Assembly (NCBI GenBank): GCA_029783825.1 | Contig: JAREIK010008168.1 | Coordinates: 47,927 to 111,926 of the forward strand | DNA length: 64,000 nt | Reading direction: 5' to 3' | From: Sapria himalayana | Lineage: Eukaryota; Streptophyta; Magnoliopsida; Malpighiales; Rafflesiaceae | In this document: one piece after another, positions 1-13,981 of the stretch | Numbering within the stretch: position 1 is the stretch's first letter | Layout: each line of letters begins with the position of its first letter | Made by a program: the position numbers and the translations under genes | Notes under the pieces: model-generated | Database searches by the model: none | Told to the model about the DNA's origin: nothing | Seen by the model: only the letters and a program-made list of their open reading frames with translations

Positions 1-480
1 AAAACGAACATTGATACTATTCTACAAAATAAGCATCATAGAAATATTATTAACTATTATATAATTTAAAAACATTATAATGAGATAAAAAGAAAATAAT
101 AAATAAATATATCTAATGTATCATGTTAAAAATAGAGTGCACTCAAAAACTAAAGAATTAAAAGTATAAAAAATTTTAAAAATAATTAATTGAAAAAGTA
201 GGATTAGTACCGCTAACTTCAAATAGTTAAGATATTACTTAATTAATAATAATGATGATACATCATATTATTGTTAACTCATAACAAATATGTGATAGCC
301 ATAGAGAAAATCTAGAATGCTAATTTCTAGAGCATAATAGTGATTTAGTTGGAAAATTTAATGAACCCCATGTTGGACTAATTGTATGGCGATTAACCTC
401 TGATAAATAAACAAACATAAGTTGTCGCTTAGAGTGAGCCAAATGTTTAAAAGTCCTGCATAGATTAAAAGCTAGGATGA
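1..480. other. AT-rich sequence without recognisable feature
   Basis: No open frame, RNA gene or clear repeat is visible. It presumably belongs to the interior of CACTA element A, because no terminus is found between here and 5192; that is inference. Confidence 0.4.
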
Positions 481-489
481 TGTTGAGGA

Positions 490-2090
490 TGATCAATAAC
501 TATATGTCTACCTATATATGTATAATTATTTATAAATATTTGTATAACTATATAAATCTCTTTATAACTATATTTTATTATATTTGTAACTATGTAAACT
601 AATTTTATACCTATATCCACAACTATATATAACTATTTTTTTAACTTAATTATAATTTATAACTATATGTATAATTCTACATAACTATATTTCTAACAAA
701 ATATACTATATGTTTAATAATATATAAGAATATTTAATTGTATTTTACTATATAAATATTTGTATAACTATGTAATACTCTATATAATTAAATATAACTA
801 TATTTGCAACTATGTATACATATATGTATTCATATAATTAAATCTATTTATTTGTTTATAACTTTTTATACATTTATGTATAACTACTTATAACCACTTG
901 TATGAATATATCTATACATAACTATATGTTTAACTATATATAACTCTATTTTTAACTATATATGCTATAGGTATAAGAACCTATATCTATAAATAATTAT
1001 CTTTGACTATATGTATAATTATAAAAACATTATATATAAATATATTAAAATTTATAATTAATAACATATATTTACTAAATATTTTTATATATTAGTATAA
1101 AAAAATGTATTTTAGTATATCTATACCTATACATAACTATATGTATAAATATATGAAATTATATGAAAAAAATATATACCTACATGTATAAATATAAGCT
1201 ATACTTTATGTGTATCTATATGTATAACCACATGTACCTATATTTATAATTACATGTAATACAACATACAACATTATGTTTAATTATATGTGTATAACTA
1301 TATATAAATATATGTAAAACTAAATAAAACTTTATATGATTAAATATAACTACATTTTTAAATATTTATACATATATGTATACATATATGTAAATCTATA
1401 TATTTGTTTATAACTTTGTATATGTTTATGTATAACTAAATATAACAACTCATATGAATATATATATATATATATATCTATCTAAATGTTTACCGATATA
1501 TAAATTTTTATAACTATATATATATTAAATGTATAATAACATATAATTATAAATAATTCTATCTTACTATATGTATAACTATAAAAACAATATACATAAC
1601 TATATTTAAATATATAATTAACAACATATATTTAATATATATTTTTATATATTAGTATAAAATTATATTTTAGTATATCTATACCTATATATAACTATAT
1701 GTATAAATATATGAAATTATATGAAAAAATATATATACATACATGTATAAATATAAGTTTAACTATACGTGTAACTATACGTATAACCACATGTAACTAT
1801 ATTTATAATTATATGTATAAAAAATACTACATAATGTTTAACTATATGTGTATAACTATATATAAATATTTGTATAACTATAAAAACTTTATATAAATAA
1901 ATATAACTTTATTTTTAATTATGTATGCATATATGTATACATATATGTGAATCTACATAACTATTTATAACTTTGTATAGATTTATGTATACCTACTTAT
2001 AACTACTTGTATGCATATATCTATATATAACTTATGTTTAACTATATATAATTATTTATAACCACATATACTATATGTATACTAACATAT
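490..2090. repeat. AT-rich satellite with about 560-bp higher-order period
   Basis: The basic motif is a degenerate TATAACTATATGTA. A longer period is visible on top: the stretch around ATTAGTATAA at 1091 recurs at 1651 (offset 560) with matching flanks, and the motif TTTATAAC-TTTGTATA appears near 853, 1404 and 1962. Roughly 2.5 to 3 diverged copies are present (about 721-1280, 1281-1840, 1841-2090). Short open frames here are low-complexity artefacts. Confidence 0.8.
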
Positions 2091-2099
2091 ACTTTTAAA

Positions 2100-3150
2100 T
2101 GGGATAATACTAATTTGTTGCACTAACTTGAAATTAAATGGCAAAAGATATAATATCATCAATATGTAAGCACATAGCATGAGAGTGTCCATTAGTCAGG
2201 TTCAAATAATACAAATAAGGCTCATAACTATATGTGCTAGTCTCTCCTATGAAACCTCACAGTAGAGGCTAGCTCAAAATTCCCTACTAATTATAAGAAT
2301 GATTTTGTATGAGAATTATTTCTGAACTGAATTTGATTTTTGTCTGTGTGGCAAAACATGATGAGATTTTTTTTGCAGGTTTCAATTTTTTTTATTCTGG
2401 TTTTGTTCTTTGCTTTGCTGATTAACCTAGCTAATAATGAATCTTTGCAGGACACATGATGTGAGATGCATGAAAAAATTCTGATTCAAAGCATTCCGAC
2501 ATTTTCACGGTCCTTCCAATGCATGGGTCCCATATTTGTCGATTTTAGCTTGATCAAAAGAAGGCCTAGCTTCTGTTATCTTATTATTCCTAAACCATTT
2601 TATTTTTGCACTCTCTTTCTCTCTAAACATCATTTCTAGACATTGTTTAGATTTTTGTTGAATTTCTATGACTATCAACTTTAATTTGTGTTTGTTCATA
2701 TTTATAATAACTATTTTTATATATCTGTGAATGTGTTTGTGTGTCCCCAAATTTTTTGGATAGAGTTTTAGTCTATTATAGGTATGTAAAAGTCTGGTTT
2801 GGTCTTTCATGGTGCTTGCAACAACACCTTAGCTTCTTAAACTGTGAGATGAACCAAAAAATTAATTCCAATCATACACAGGTTTTTTCTTGACACTTTT
2901 ATTTTGTGTAAATCTATGTTGTCACGGTTCAGATCTGTGACTACTTATTATAGGTTATTTGTTTGTAAATATAGTATGTTATGATCCATGTGTAGGTGTA
3001 ACAATGTTCTTTATATGCGTGGAGTAACAAAGAAAAAAGATTTAGAAATGCTGACCATACCTGAGATCCATATATGCATTTTTTATGTCCTAGATTATTT
3101 TCTTTTGTTGTCTTTGATGGTATGTGTATTTGCATGAAAGTACAAGTGTG
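2100..3150. other. Unique interior of CACTA A; possible decayed gene fragment
   Basis: This part is more complex in base composition than its neighbours. A minus-strand open frame of 101 codons (2505-2810) ends with the residues KWFRNNKITEARPSFDQAK, which I do not recognise. The stretch 2960-3150, reverse-complemented, aligns well with 50930-51170 of element B, including shared strings such as CATCAAAGACAACAAAA and GAACATTGTTACACCT. It is therefore family-specific transposon sequence rather than host flank. Whether it was ever coding is not clear. Confidence 0.5.
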
Positions 3151-3159
3151 TGTATCATC

Positions 3160-3620
3160 TAAGACTATTGATTATATATACATACATATAATACTTCAGT
3201 ATATACATACAAATATACTTGGTATAAGTGTATGTATATACTAAGTATATCTATGTATATACTGAGTATATAAGTAGGTATATACTGAGTATATATGTTC
3301 GTACATACTAAATATATTTGCACGTATATAATCAATATATAAATACATATATACTACAATATATACGTGTGTATATACTAGGTATATAAGTAATTTTATA
3401 CTATAGTATATACGTATGTATATGCTTGGTATATATATACTTTTTTACTATAGTATATACATATGTATATACTTAGTATATATGTACTTTTATACTGTAT
3501 TATACACGTATGTATATACCGAGTATATACATATGTGGGTACATATATTTATTTGTAGACATGTATATATTGTCATACACACACGCACCCATTTACACAT
3601 AGACACAGTTTTTAACATAT
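3160..3620. repeat. Palindromic AT minisatellite (about 22-47 bp units)
   Basis: Imperfect units containing GTATATACTNAGTATATA repeat through the interval. In the right half the spacing settles near 47 bp: the motif TATATACGTATGTATAT starts near 3409, 3456 and 3504. Each unit is close to its own reverse complement, so hairpins are likely. Confidence 0.7.
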
Positions 3621-3639
3621 AATTGCTCGAGCTGGTCTA

Positions 3640-4000
3640 GTCATCATCGTGAGTTGCTTACTGATGCAGGTAATAAAAGCCATGGATCTTAGACTTTCCC
3701 TAAACCCATGGGATGAAGATATTTCTTGTCTAGGCTAGCCTGGTAGATATAGGTTGGTGTTAAAAAGCTTAGTAATTGTGTTAATTTGCAAATATCACAT
3801 AGTACAAAGCGAACGTATGAGTAAATAAGTTTTTTTTTTGCTCTAGGTTCTGCAATGATTGGTTCTAATTGTACTAGGTCTTAGGATGATGATGATGATG
3901 CTCGTGTAGTGTCGTGCATTTCTGGTCCAAGTGGAATATCAGGTCCTATTTTGGGAGAAGTAGCTCACAACCTCGTCAAAAACTCACTCAACCTCTAAAC
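3640..4000. other. Interior of CACTA A, no feature
   Basis: Ordinary-complexity sequence without a long open frame. It lies between the two minisatellite blocks of element A. I see no protein similarity. Confidence 0.3.
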
Positions 4001-4065
4001 GAGTGGTTTGCAGGGAAGTTCATCTGTCGAGCATCAAAAACCATGTGACTTTTATTATCAGCGAT

Positions 4066-4215
4066 AGTAGTGGTGGCAATTGTGGTGCTGGTGGCGGTGG
4101 CGGCCTCGGCGGAAGTAGCAGTGGCAGTGGTGGCAGTAGTGGTAACAGTGGCAGTGGCAGCGACAGTGCCGATAGTGGCAGGAGTGGCAGCGACAGCAGT
4201 AGTAGCAGCAATACA
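4066..4215. repeat. GC-rich imperfect trinucleotide tract (GGT/GGC/AGC)
   Basis: An imperfect trinucleotide tract of GTGGTGGC / GGCAGTGGC words in otherwise AT-rich DNA. All frames are open, giving Gly/Ser-rich, Val/Ala-rich, Leu/Pro-rich or Ala/Thr-rich peptides depending on frame, which is what a slippage tract does. One plus-strand frame (4003-4233, 76 codons) starts with ordinary residues (MVCREVHLSSIKNHVTF) before entering the Gly/Ser run, so a coding origin cannot be excluded. Confidence 0.65.
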
Positions 4216-4235
4216 ACAAATACGATATATTAGTA

Positions 4236-4360
4236 CATATAATTCTGTAGTATTGTATGTACATATATGCTGAGTATATATGTACACATAATACTATAGT
4301 TTATATATGTACGAGTGAAATGCTAGTATATATGTACATATAAACTATAGTATTATATAT
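4236..4360. repeat. Second block of the palindromic AT minisatellite
   Basis: Copies of TATATATGTACATATAA and ACTATAGTTTATATATGTAC match the units at 3160-3620, so the same minisatellite flanks the trinucleotide tract on both sides. Confidence 0.6.
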
Positions 4361-4825
4361 TTATCAAAACATAATTTTTATTTATTTATTTTGATTTGAT
4401 AAAGTGGGTTACATTTCTCACATATATGGTACCACATTATTCACCATATGAAGCTAGTATACGTGAAGGGATTTTTCACTAGTCATGATGCACCGTGACT
4501 CGGACAGCATTGCCACAGCAGAAAGATGATGATCAGAAGAGTAGAGGGAAATAAAACAACATCAATGTATGGATAGATTATACTTGATGCACTGTCGGTA
4601 GATACATTGCTGAATAAGATGTAATAAAATTTTGTTATTTTTTTGTTTTAATAATGTAAAATATCATATTTGAATAAGTTATTGAATGATTTTATTTTTT
4701 GTTAATTATAAATTATCATTTTTAGTTTTTGTTTTTATTAAATTTAATATAAAAATATAAAATTATTTAATTAAAATTTTTATAAAAAATTAAATTTTGA
4801 AAATAATTTTGAAATTAAAATAGCT

Positions 4826-5192
4826 AGGGATTTTTCCCTTTCTAATTTAGCAAGAAAAATTTCCCTAGTTGATTTAGCTAGTGATATCTTTATTTTAGAA
4901 AGAGATTTTTTTCGTCGCTAAATTAATTTTGCTAGGGACTATTTTCGTCGCTCATATTTAGCGATGAGTACTTTAAATTGGGATAGCATCAGTCGTTATA
5001 TCCGTTTAGCGATGGAACCTATCATTTAGCTTGCTAATTTAGATAGGGAAAAATATCTTTTTTAGCTAGGGATTTTTCATCGCTAAATTATTAGCTAGAG
5101 ACACTTTCCCTCGCTATATCCCATTTAATGATGGTAAAATGGCCATTTAGCTAGGGAATTGTCCCTATCTATATGAGATTTTTCTTGTAGTG
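4826..5192 (-). repeat. CACTA A subterminal repeats and terminal inverted repeat
   Basis: Repeated words AGCTAGGGATTTTTC, TTAGCGATG and TTTCGTCGCTAAAT occur in both orientations across 4826-5160, followed by the terminus GAGATTTTTCTTGTAGTG (5175-5192). In CACTA elements such subterminal repeats are the binding sites of the element-encoded proteins. The three bases after the terminus are TAT, the candidate target duplication; its partner lies outside the window. Confidence 0.85.
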
Positions 5193-5309
5193 TATAGATA
5201 GAGAAATAGATAAAATGATAGACAAATGGACAGAAATACATAGAAAGATAGATAAACAAATAGAAATAAAATAGATATATGCATAAATAAGAAATAAATA
5301 GAGAGAGCG

Positions 5310-5340
<31 letters not shown>

Positions 5341-7219
5341 AAGATTAATTGATAGAAAGATAAATAAATAGATAGATAAATAGATTGATAGATTGACTTA
5401 AGGATAAATAGACAGATAGATATATGGATAAATAGATAGATAGATATATATATATAGCCAAATTTATAAATAGATAGATAGACAGATAGATAGATAGATA
5501 CATTTATAAATAGATAGATAGACATAAAGATAGCTAGATAGATAAAAATGTAGAAAGTAAAATACATAGATAGTTAGATATACAAATAGATAGACAAATA
5601 GATAGATTGATTAATAGAATCATAGAGAAATAGATAGACAAATAGACAGATGGATAGACAAATAGATACCCAAATAAAATTTAAATAGATAGATAGATAA
5701 ATAGATAGATAAATAGATAGATAAATAGTTAGATACATAGTTAGATAGATAGATAGATAGATAGATAAATAAATAAATATATAGATAGACAGATATATAG
5801 ATAGATAGATAGATGTGCAAATAGATAGACAAAAAATAGATAGATAGATAGATAAATAGGTATATTGATAGATAAAAATAAAGGTAGATAGATAGATACA
5901 TAGATAGATAGAAAGATAGATATTGAGATAGATAGAATCAAAAATAGACAAATATATTGATAGATAGATAGATAGATTGATTGATATATTGATAGATAAA
6001 GAGATATACAGATAGATCGATTGATAGATAGTTTGACGTATAGATAAATAGATAGATACACAAATAGATAGATAGATAGACATATAAAGAGTTTGATTGA
6101 TTGACAAATAGTTAGATAGATAGATTGACAGATAGATATATATATATAGATAGATAATTTGATAGATAGAAAGATGCATATATAGAAAGATTGATAGAAA
6201 AATAGATAGATAGGTAGATATATAAATGGATAGATAGTCTAATAGATAAACAGATAAATAGACAGATAGATAAGTATATAGATCGACATATTAAAGACAT
6301 ATAGTTAGACAAATAAATTTACAATTAGATAGACAAATAGATAGACTTATAGATAAAAAAATAGATAGACAAATAGATAGATAGATAAATAGATAGATTG
6401 ATTGATATATAATTAGATATATAAATAGAAAAATAAATAGATATATAGATAGACAGGTATATATATATATATACACATAGATATATAGATAGATAGATAA
6501 ATAAATAGATAGATATGCAGATAGTTAGACAGAAATAATGACAAATAGATATGTAGATAGATTGATAGATAGATATATAGAAAGAAAGTTAGATAGATAG
6601 ATAAATAGACATATAGTTAGACAAATAAATAGACAAATAATTTGATAGGTAGATAGACAGACAGTTAGAAAAAAATTTAGACTTATAAATAAACATATAG
6701 ATAGACATATACATAGATACATAAATAGAGAAATAAATAGCTAGATAGAAAGATTGACAGATACAAAAAGATAATTTGATAGATAGATCAAGAGACAGAT
6801 AGATAGACAAATAGATATAGATTGATAGATAGATCGATAAACATATAAATAGATAAATAGACAGATAAATAGAAAGATAGACAGATTGATTAATATAAAA
6901 ATAGACAAACCAATAGATATTTACATAGATATATATACATATATACAGACAAGTAGACATCAGATAGATAGAATGATAGAAAGCTAGACAGATAGATATA
7001 TAGAAAGATAGATAGACAAACAGTTAGTCATACAGATATATACACAGATAGATAGACTGAGAAATAAATCAATAGATATACAGATAGATAGTCATATAGA
7101 TAGACATATATACAAAAAGATAGATAGATAGATAAATCATAAATAGTTAGATACATAGGTAGATAGATTGACAAAAGAGTGATAGATAGAAAGACATACA
7201 AATAGATAGATAGACAAAA

Positions 7220-7264
<45 letters not shown>
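7220..7264. repeat. Compound microsatellite (TA)n(CA)n
   Basis: An AT run to about 7244 passes directly into a CA run to 7264 within the GATA array. Confidence 0.9.
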
Positions 7265-8553
7265 TATATATCGATAGATAGATATACAAACAGTTAAAAA
7301 GAGAGATAGAAAGTCATATAGAAAGAGTGATAGATAGACAATTAGAAAGAATGATAGAAAGAAAGATAGATTGATTGATAGATATAAAGATAAACGTATA
7401 GATAGATAGTTAGTTAGATGGAAAGATATACATATAGATCGATAGATAGATAAATAGATTGACCTACGTAGAGAAACTAGTATAGTTAGACTAATAAATA
7501 GATGAATGATTGATTGATAGATTGATAGACATATAATAGATAGATAGATAGATTGATAGATACATAGTTAGATAGTTATATAGATATATACATAGACATA
7601 TAGATATACAGATAGATAGATATATTGTTAGATAGATATATTGATAGATAGATAGATAGATGCCTAGTTAGAGAGATATATAGCTAGATAGAAAAAAAGA
7701 TAGATAGATGGATTGATTTATTAATAGATAGTTAAATAGACAGATAGAAATATTTATAGATTAATACACAAATAGATAGATAGATCTATAGATTGATAGA
7801 AAGAAAAAGAGGAAGAAAAAAGATAGATATATAGATAAATAGGGAGATAGATATATACATAGATAGATTGATAGATTGATAGATAAATAGTTAGACAGAT
7901 AGAAACATAAATAGATAGATAGAAATATAGACTGATATATAGATTGAAAGAAATGAGACAGATAGATTGATAGAAAAATAGACATATACAGAGAGATAGA
8001 GATAGACAAAGAGTTAGACATACAGATATACACACATAAAGATAAATAGATAAATAGATAGTCATAGAGATAGACAGATAGACAAAAAGACAAATACATA
8101 GATAAATAGATAGATAGACAAATATATATATATAGATAGATCGAAAGATTGACATAGATATAGTCAAGCAAATAGACATGTAGATAGACAAAAAGATAGA
8201 TAGACAGGTAGATAGACAAATAGAAAAAAGAAAAAGATAAATTGGCAAAAAAAGGATAGACAGATAGATATACAAAAAGTGAAATCAACAGACAGATAGA
8301 TAGATAGACATATAGATAGATAGGTAGACAAACATGTAGAAAGACAAATAGAAAGACACATAAAAAAGAAAGATAGACATACAAAAATTAGATAGATAGA
8401 TAGACAAAAAGATAGGCAGACATATAGACAAACAAATAAATAGACAAATAGACACAATTATTGACAGACAGATAGATAGACAAAGAGATAGACATATTAA
8501 TAGATAGATTGATAGATTGAGACAAAGATAGATAGACAGAGAAATAGATAGAT

Positions 8554-8555
<2 letters not shown>

Positions 8556-8606
<51 letters not shown>
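8556..8606. repeat. (TA)n microsatellite
   Basis: About 25 perfect TA dinucleotides inside the GATA array. Confidence 0.95.
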
Positions 8607-8609
<3 letters not shown>

Positions 8610-11600
8610 AAACATATAGAAAGATTGATAGAATGACATATAGAAAGATAGATTGACAGACAAATATATAGATAGATTGATTAATTAATATATAAATGAA
8701 TATATAGATAGATTGATAAATAAATAATTAGAAGATAAGATAGATAGATAGATAGATAGAGATATAAATATATAGACAAATAGATAAAAAGTTAGATAAA
8801 TGTATATATCACTAAATAGATTTATGGATATATTGACAGAGAGATAAACATATAGGTAGATATATATAAATAGAAATGGAGATAGTTAGATAAATATATA
8901 GATTGATAGATAGTTAGATCGATAAATACATTTATAGAGAGATTGATAGATTGATTGATAGAATATTGATAAATAGATTGCTATATAGAGACAGATAAAT
9001 TGTTAGACAGATAGATTGGTAGATTAATATACAGATAGATAGATAAATATATAGATAAATAAATATATAGATAAATAAATATATAGATAGATAGATAGAT
9101 AGATTATTATAAAATAAATAGAAATATACATAGGCAGATCGATTGATAGATCGATATGCAGTTAAAAAGATAGATAAATAGAAGATAGACATATAATTAG
9201 AAAGACACATTGATTGAAATATAGATAGATAGATAGATAGATAGACATATAGATAGATATATAGATATATAGACATATAGATAGACTAATACATAAATAG
9301 TTAGATAGACAAATAGATAGAAAGATAGATAGACAGATAAATTGATAGATAGACATAAAGATACATAAATAGATATATAGATAGCCAGATAGATAGACAA
9401 ACAGATAGAAAGATACATAGATAGATAGATAGATAGACAGTAAGATAGATACATAGATAGGCAGATAGATAGATAGAAAATTTTATATATAGACAGACAA
9501 ATATATAAATATATATATATAGATATAAAAATAGATATATAAAAGATTCATAAATAGATAGATAGATAGACATATAGATAGACAGATAGATCGATAGTTA
9601 GATAGATAGATAGAAAAATAGATACATGGATAGATTTAGAAATAGATAGGCATATAGATAGACAGAAAGTTATACGGATATATAAAAATTTAAATAGACA
9701 GATAGATAGTTAGTTAGATAGACAATTAGATAGATACATTGATAGATAGAAAAATAAAAAAAAAGATAGAAAGACTGATAGATATATAGACAGGTAGACA
9801 AATAGATAGACAAATAGTTAGATAAACAAGTAGTCAAACAGATAGTTAGTAAGATAGATAGATAGATAGATATATTTATATATAGATAAATAAATAAATT
9901 GAATGATATATATATATATATATAGACAAATAGACTGATGGAAAGATAAATAAATATAATGATAGACAGATATAAAATTCGATAGACATACAGATTGATA
10001 GACATATATATAGACAGATAGGCAAACATATAAATAGTTAGATAGATTGAAATATAGACAGAAAGATATACATGCAAATAGAAAGTAAGATAAAAAGATA
10101 AATAGACATCCATATAGACGAATAAAAAGATAGATAAAATGACATATAGATAGGTAGATAAATTATTGGATAGTTAGATGGATATATAGATAGATATATA
10201 GATGTATACAATAGATAGATAGATAGACAGATTGATAGGCAATTAGATAGATAGATAGATAGACAAATAGATAGACATATATATAGATAAATAAAAAGAT
10301 ATATAAATAGATATATAGATAGAAAGATAGATAGATAGACACAGAAAAATAGATAGACATAAAGATAGACACAAGGATATATAGATAGATATAAAGATAG
10401 AAACAGAGATAGAAAAAGAATTAGATATAAAAATAGTGAGACGGATAGATAGACAAATAGCCAGATAGATAGACATACAAATAGAGAGATAGATATATAG
10501 ACAGAAATATTGATTGATTGATTTAGATATAGATAGATAGATAGACAGATTGATAGATAAACATGCATATATATATATAGATCATTAGATAGACAAACAC
10601 ATAAGCATATATAAAGATAGATAGATAGATAAATAAGTAGAAAGTCAATTATATAGACAAATAAATAGATAGTAGATAGATAGTTAGATAGAAAGATAGA
10701 CAGACAGATAAACAAAGAGATAAATTATTGGATAGACAAATTTACACATAGATAGATATATAGATAAATAGATAGATAGACAGATAGAATAATTGATTGA
10801 TTTATAGACAAATAGATAGATAAATAGATATATAGATAGACAAATATAAAGATAGATAGATAGATAGATAAATAAATAAATAGATAGATAAATAGATTAA
10901 TAGATACACAGATAGATAGATAGATAGATAGACAAATATTTATACTAATAGATAGATAGATAGATAGATAGACAAATAGTTATATAGATTGATAGAAAGA
11001 AAAATAAAAAAATAGTCATTCAAATAAATAGATAGATAGATAGACAAATAAATATAAAGACTGACACATAGATAGATAAAAAGATAAAAAATAGATAGAG
11101 ATAGATAGAGTGACATATAGACTAACAAATAGTCAAACAGAGAGACAGATAAATAGATAGATAGTTAGATAGATAGATAAATAGATAGATAGAAAGATAG
11201 TTAGATAGACAGATAGACAAATAGATAAATAGATATATAGATAGATAGACAGATAGATAGATACAAATATAGATAACTAGATAAGCTAATAGATAAGTAG
11301 ATAATTTGACATATAGATATACAAATAGATAGATAGATAGACTAATAGATAGACATATAGATTGACAGATAAATATATAGATAGATAGATAGACTAATAA
11401 ATATGTAGATAGATAGATAGACAAATAGTCAGATAGTTATATATACATATAGATAGACAAATATATAGACATATACATAGAAGATTGTTAGATAGAAAGA
11501 TAGATAGACAAATAAAGAAATAGATTGATAGACATATAGTCAGACAGATAGATAGTTAGTTAGATAGATAGATAAACAGACATATATATAAATAGATAGA

Positions 11601-12300
11601 TAGATAAATTGATTGACAAATAGACTAGATAGATAGATAAAAAGAAAGATATATGGATAGATATGTATATAAAAAGACACATATACAGACATATAGGTTG
11701 ACAGATAGATAAGAGATAGATAGGTTATTAGATAGACAGACATATAGATAGATATATAGATAAAAAGATAAATAGATAGACAAATAGATAGAAAAATTGT
11801 TAAACAAATAGACAAGCAAATAGATAGACATAAAAAGTCATATATAAAGGAAGATAGATAGATAGATAGATAAACAAATATATAGATGGATTGATAAATG
11901 TATAGAAAGATTGATAGATAGACGAATAGATATTTGAATAGATAAATAGATAGATAGACAAATAGATAGATAAATAGCTAAAAGGATAAATTAAAGGTTG
12001 AATAGATGGATAGATCGATGGATTGATAGACAGATAAATTGATAGATTAATAGATGAATATATAGATGGATAGGTAGATGAATAGATAGTAGGATAGATA
12101 GATGGATAGGTAGGTGAATAGATAGTTGGATAGATAGATGGATAGATAGATGATTAGGTGGATGGCTAGATAAAAGAATAAATAGACGTATAGATTGATG
12201 GATGGATAGATGGGTAGATATATGGATAGATAGATGGATATATAAATTGATAAATCGATGAAAAGAAAGATGGATAGATAGTCAGAAAGATAGATAAATA

Positions 12301-12412
12301 GATTGATAGATATATTAATAAATAGATAGACAAATAGATTGATAGATATATTAATAGATAGATAGACAAATAGATTGATAGATATATTAATAGATAGATA
12401 GACAAATAGATA
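12301..12412. repeat. 36-bp tandem repeat inside GATA array
   Basis: A unit beginning GATTGATAGATATATTAATA recurs at 12301, 12337 and 12373, spaced exactly 36 bases. It is a recent local amplification of an already mutated satellite segment. Confidence 0.85.
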
Positions 12413-12585
12413 GATAGATTGACATACAAATAGATAGATTGATAGATATATAGACAGACAGACAGATAGCTAAACATATATATAGAGAAATAGATTGATG
12501 GATAGATTGATGTAATGATAGACAAATAGATAGATAGAGAGACAGACAGACAGATAGATAGATAGACAGACATATAGATAGACAA

Positions 12586-12596
<11 letters not shown>

Positions 12597-12633
<37 letters not shown>
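12597..12633. repeat. (TA)n microsatellite
   Basis: Uninterrupted TA run within the GATA array. Confidence 0.9.
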
Positions 12634-12637
<4 letters not shown>

Positions 12638-12999
12638 ACATTTATATAGATAATTAGAGAGAAAGATAGATAGACAGATAGATAGACATATATATATATA
12701 TAGTTAAATGGATAAAATGATAGACAAATATATAGATAGATAAATAAATAGATTGATTTATTGAATGATTGATAGATAGATTGATTGACAGATTAATAGA
12801 CAAATTGATAGACAAATTGATAGGCAAATACAAAATAGATAGATAGACATATATATTGATGTACAAATAGATAGATTGATAAATAGATAAATATATAGGA
12901 AAATATATAGATATATAGAAATATAGATTGTTTGATAGAAATAAAAATAGATAGATAGACATATAGACATATAGATAGATCTTTAATTTATAGATATAT

Positions 13000-13002
<3 letters not shown>

Positions 13003-13044
<42 letters not shown>
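13003..13044. repeat. (TA)n microsatellite
   Basis: Uninterrupted TA run within the GATA array. Confidence 0.9.
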
Positions 13045-13048
<4 letters not shown>

Positions 13049-13931
13049 TATAGACAGATAGATAGATAGACAAATAGATATATTGACACATAGATATATA
13101 GTGAGATAAACATATTGATAGATAGCTAGATTATCATATATACAGATAGATAGATATGTTACAAATAGTTAGATATATGGATAGACATGTAGATAGAATG
13201 ATAAATACATAGATGGATAAATAGACAAATAGTTAGATTATTAAACAGATAGATATATAGATAGATAGTTTGATTGATAAATAAATAGTTAGATAGATAA
13301 ATAGATAGATAGGTAGATAGACATATAGATAGATCACAAATATAAAGTTAGACATATAGATAGATAGAAAGAAAGAAAGATAGATAGACAAACATATAGA
13401 TAGATACATAAATAGATACATATACATATGGAGAGATAGACAAATAGACTAATACATAGATAGCTAAATAAACATATAGACAGATAGATAGAGAAATAGA
13501 AAGATAAATAGACAGATAGATTGTTTGTTTGATTGACAAATAGATTGATAGATACACAAATAAATAGGGAGATAGATAGATAGATAAATAAATAGATAGA
13601 TAGATATATAGACAGATTGGGAGGGAGAGAGATAGATAGATACATAGACAAATATACACATAGACACATAGATAAATAAATAGATAGACAAGTAGATAGA
13701 TTCAAAGATATAAGACATATAGAAGAAAAGATAAAGAAATAGATTGATAGATAGACAAATAGATAGAAATATAGATAGACAAATATATAAATAGGAAAAT
13801 AGAAAGTAGACAATTAGATAGATAGTTTAGTATATAAAGATATAGACAAATATACAAATAGATAGTTAGACATATAGAAAGATAGGTAGTTAAAAAGTTA
13901 TATTGATTGATTGATAGATAAATAGATAGCT

Positions 13932-13934
<3 letters not shown>

Positions 13935-13980
<46 letters not shown>
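13935..13980. repeat. (TA)n microsatellite
   Basis: Uninterrupted TA run within the GATA array; a GATG-rich patch follows at 14060-14105. Confidence 0.9.

Positions 13981-13981
<1 letters not shown>

Larger units (their letters stand above)
1..5192 (+). mobile_element. CACTA (En/Spm) transposon A, partial, right terminus inside window
   Basis: The right end reads GAGATTTTTCTTGTAGTG and stops at 5192, the reverse complement of a classic CACTACAAG terminus; the GATA satellite starts on the next base. The last 370 bases carry short repeats of the AGCTAGGGA / AGCGATGA type, as is usual in plant CACTA subterminal regions. The reverse complement of 4560-5192 aligns with the start of element B (50142-50700), and 2960-3150 inverted aligns with 50930-51170, so A and B are one family in opposite orientation. 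I see no transposase. The other end is not visible and probably lies left of the window, so the true length is unknown. Strand follows the gene direction inferred from relative C. Confidence 0.8.
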
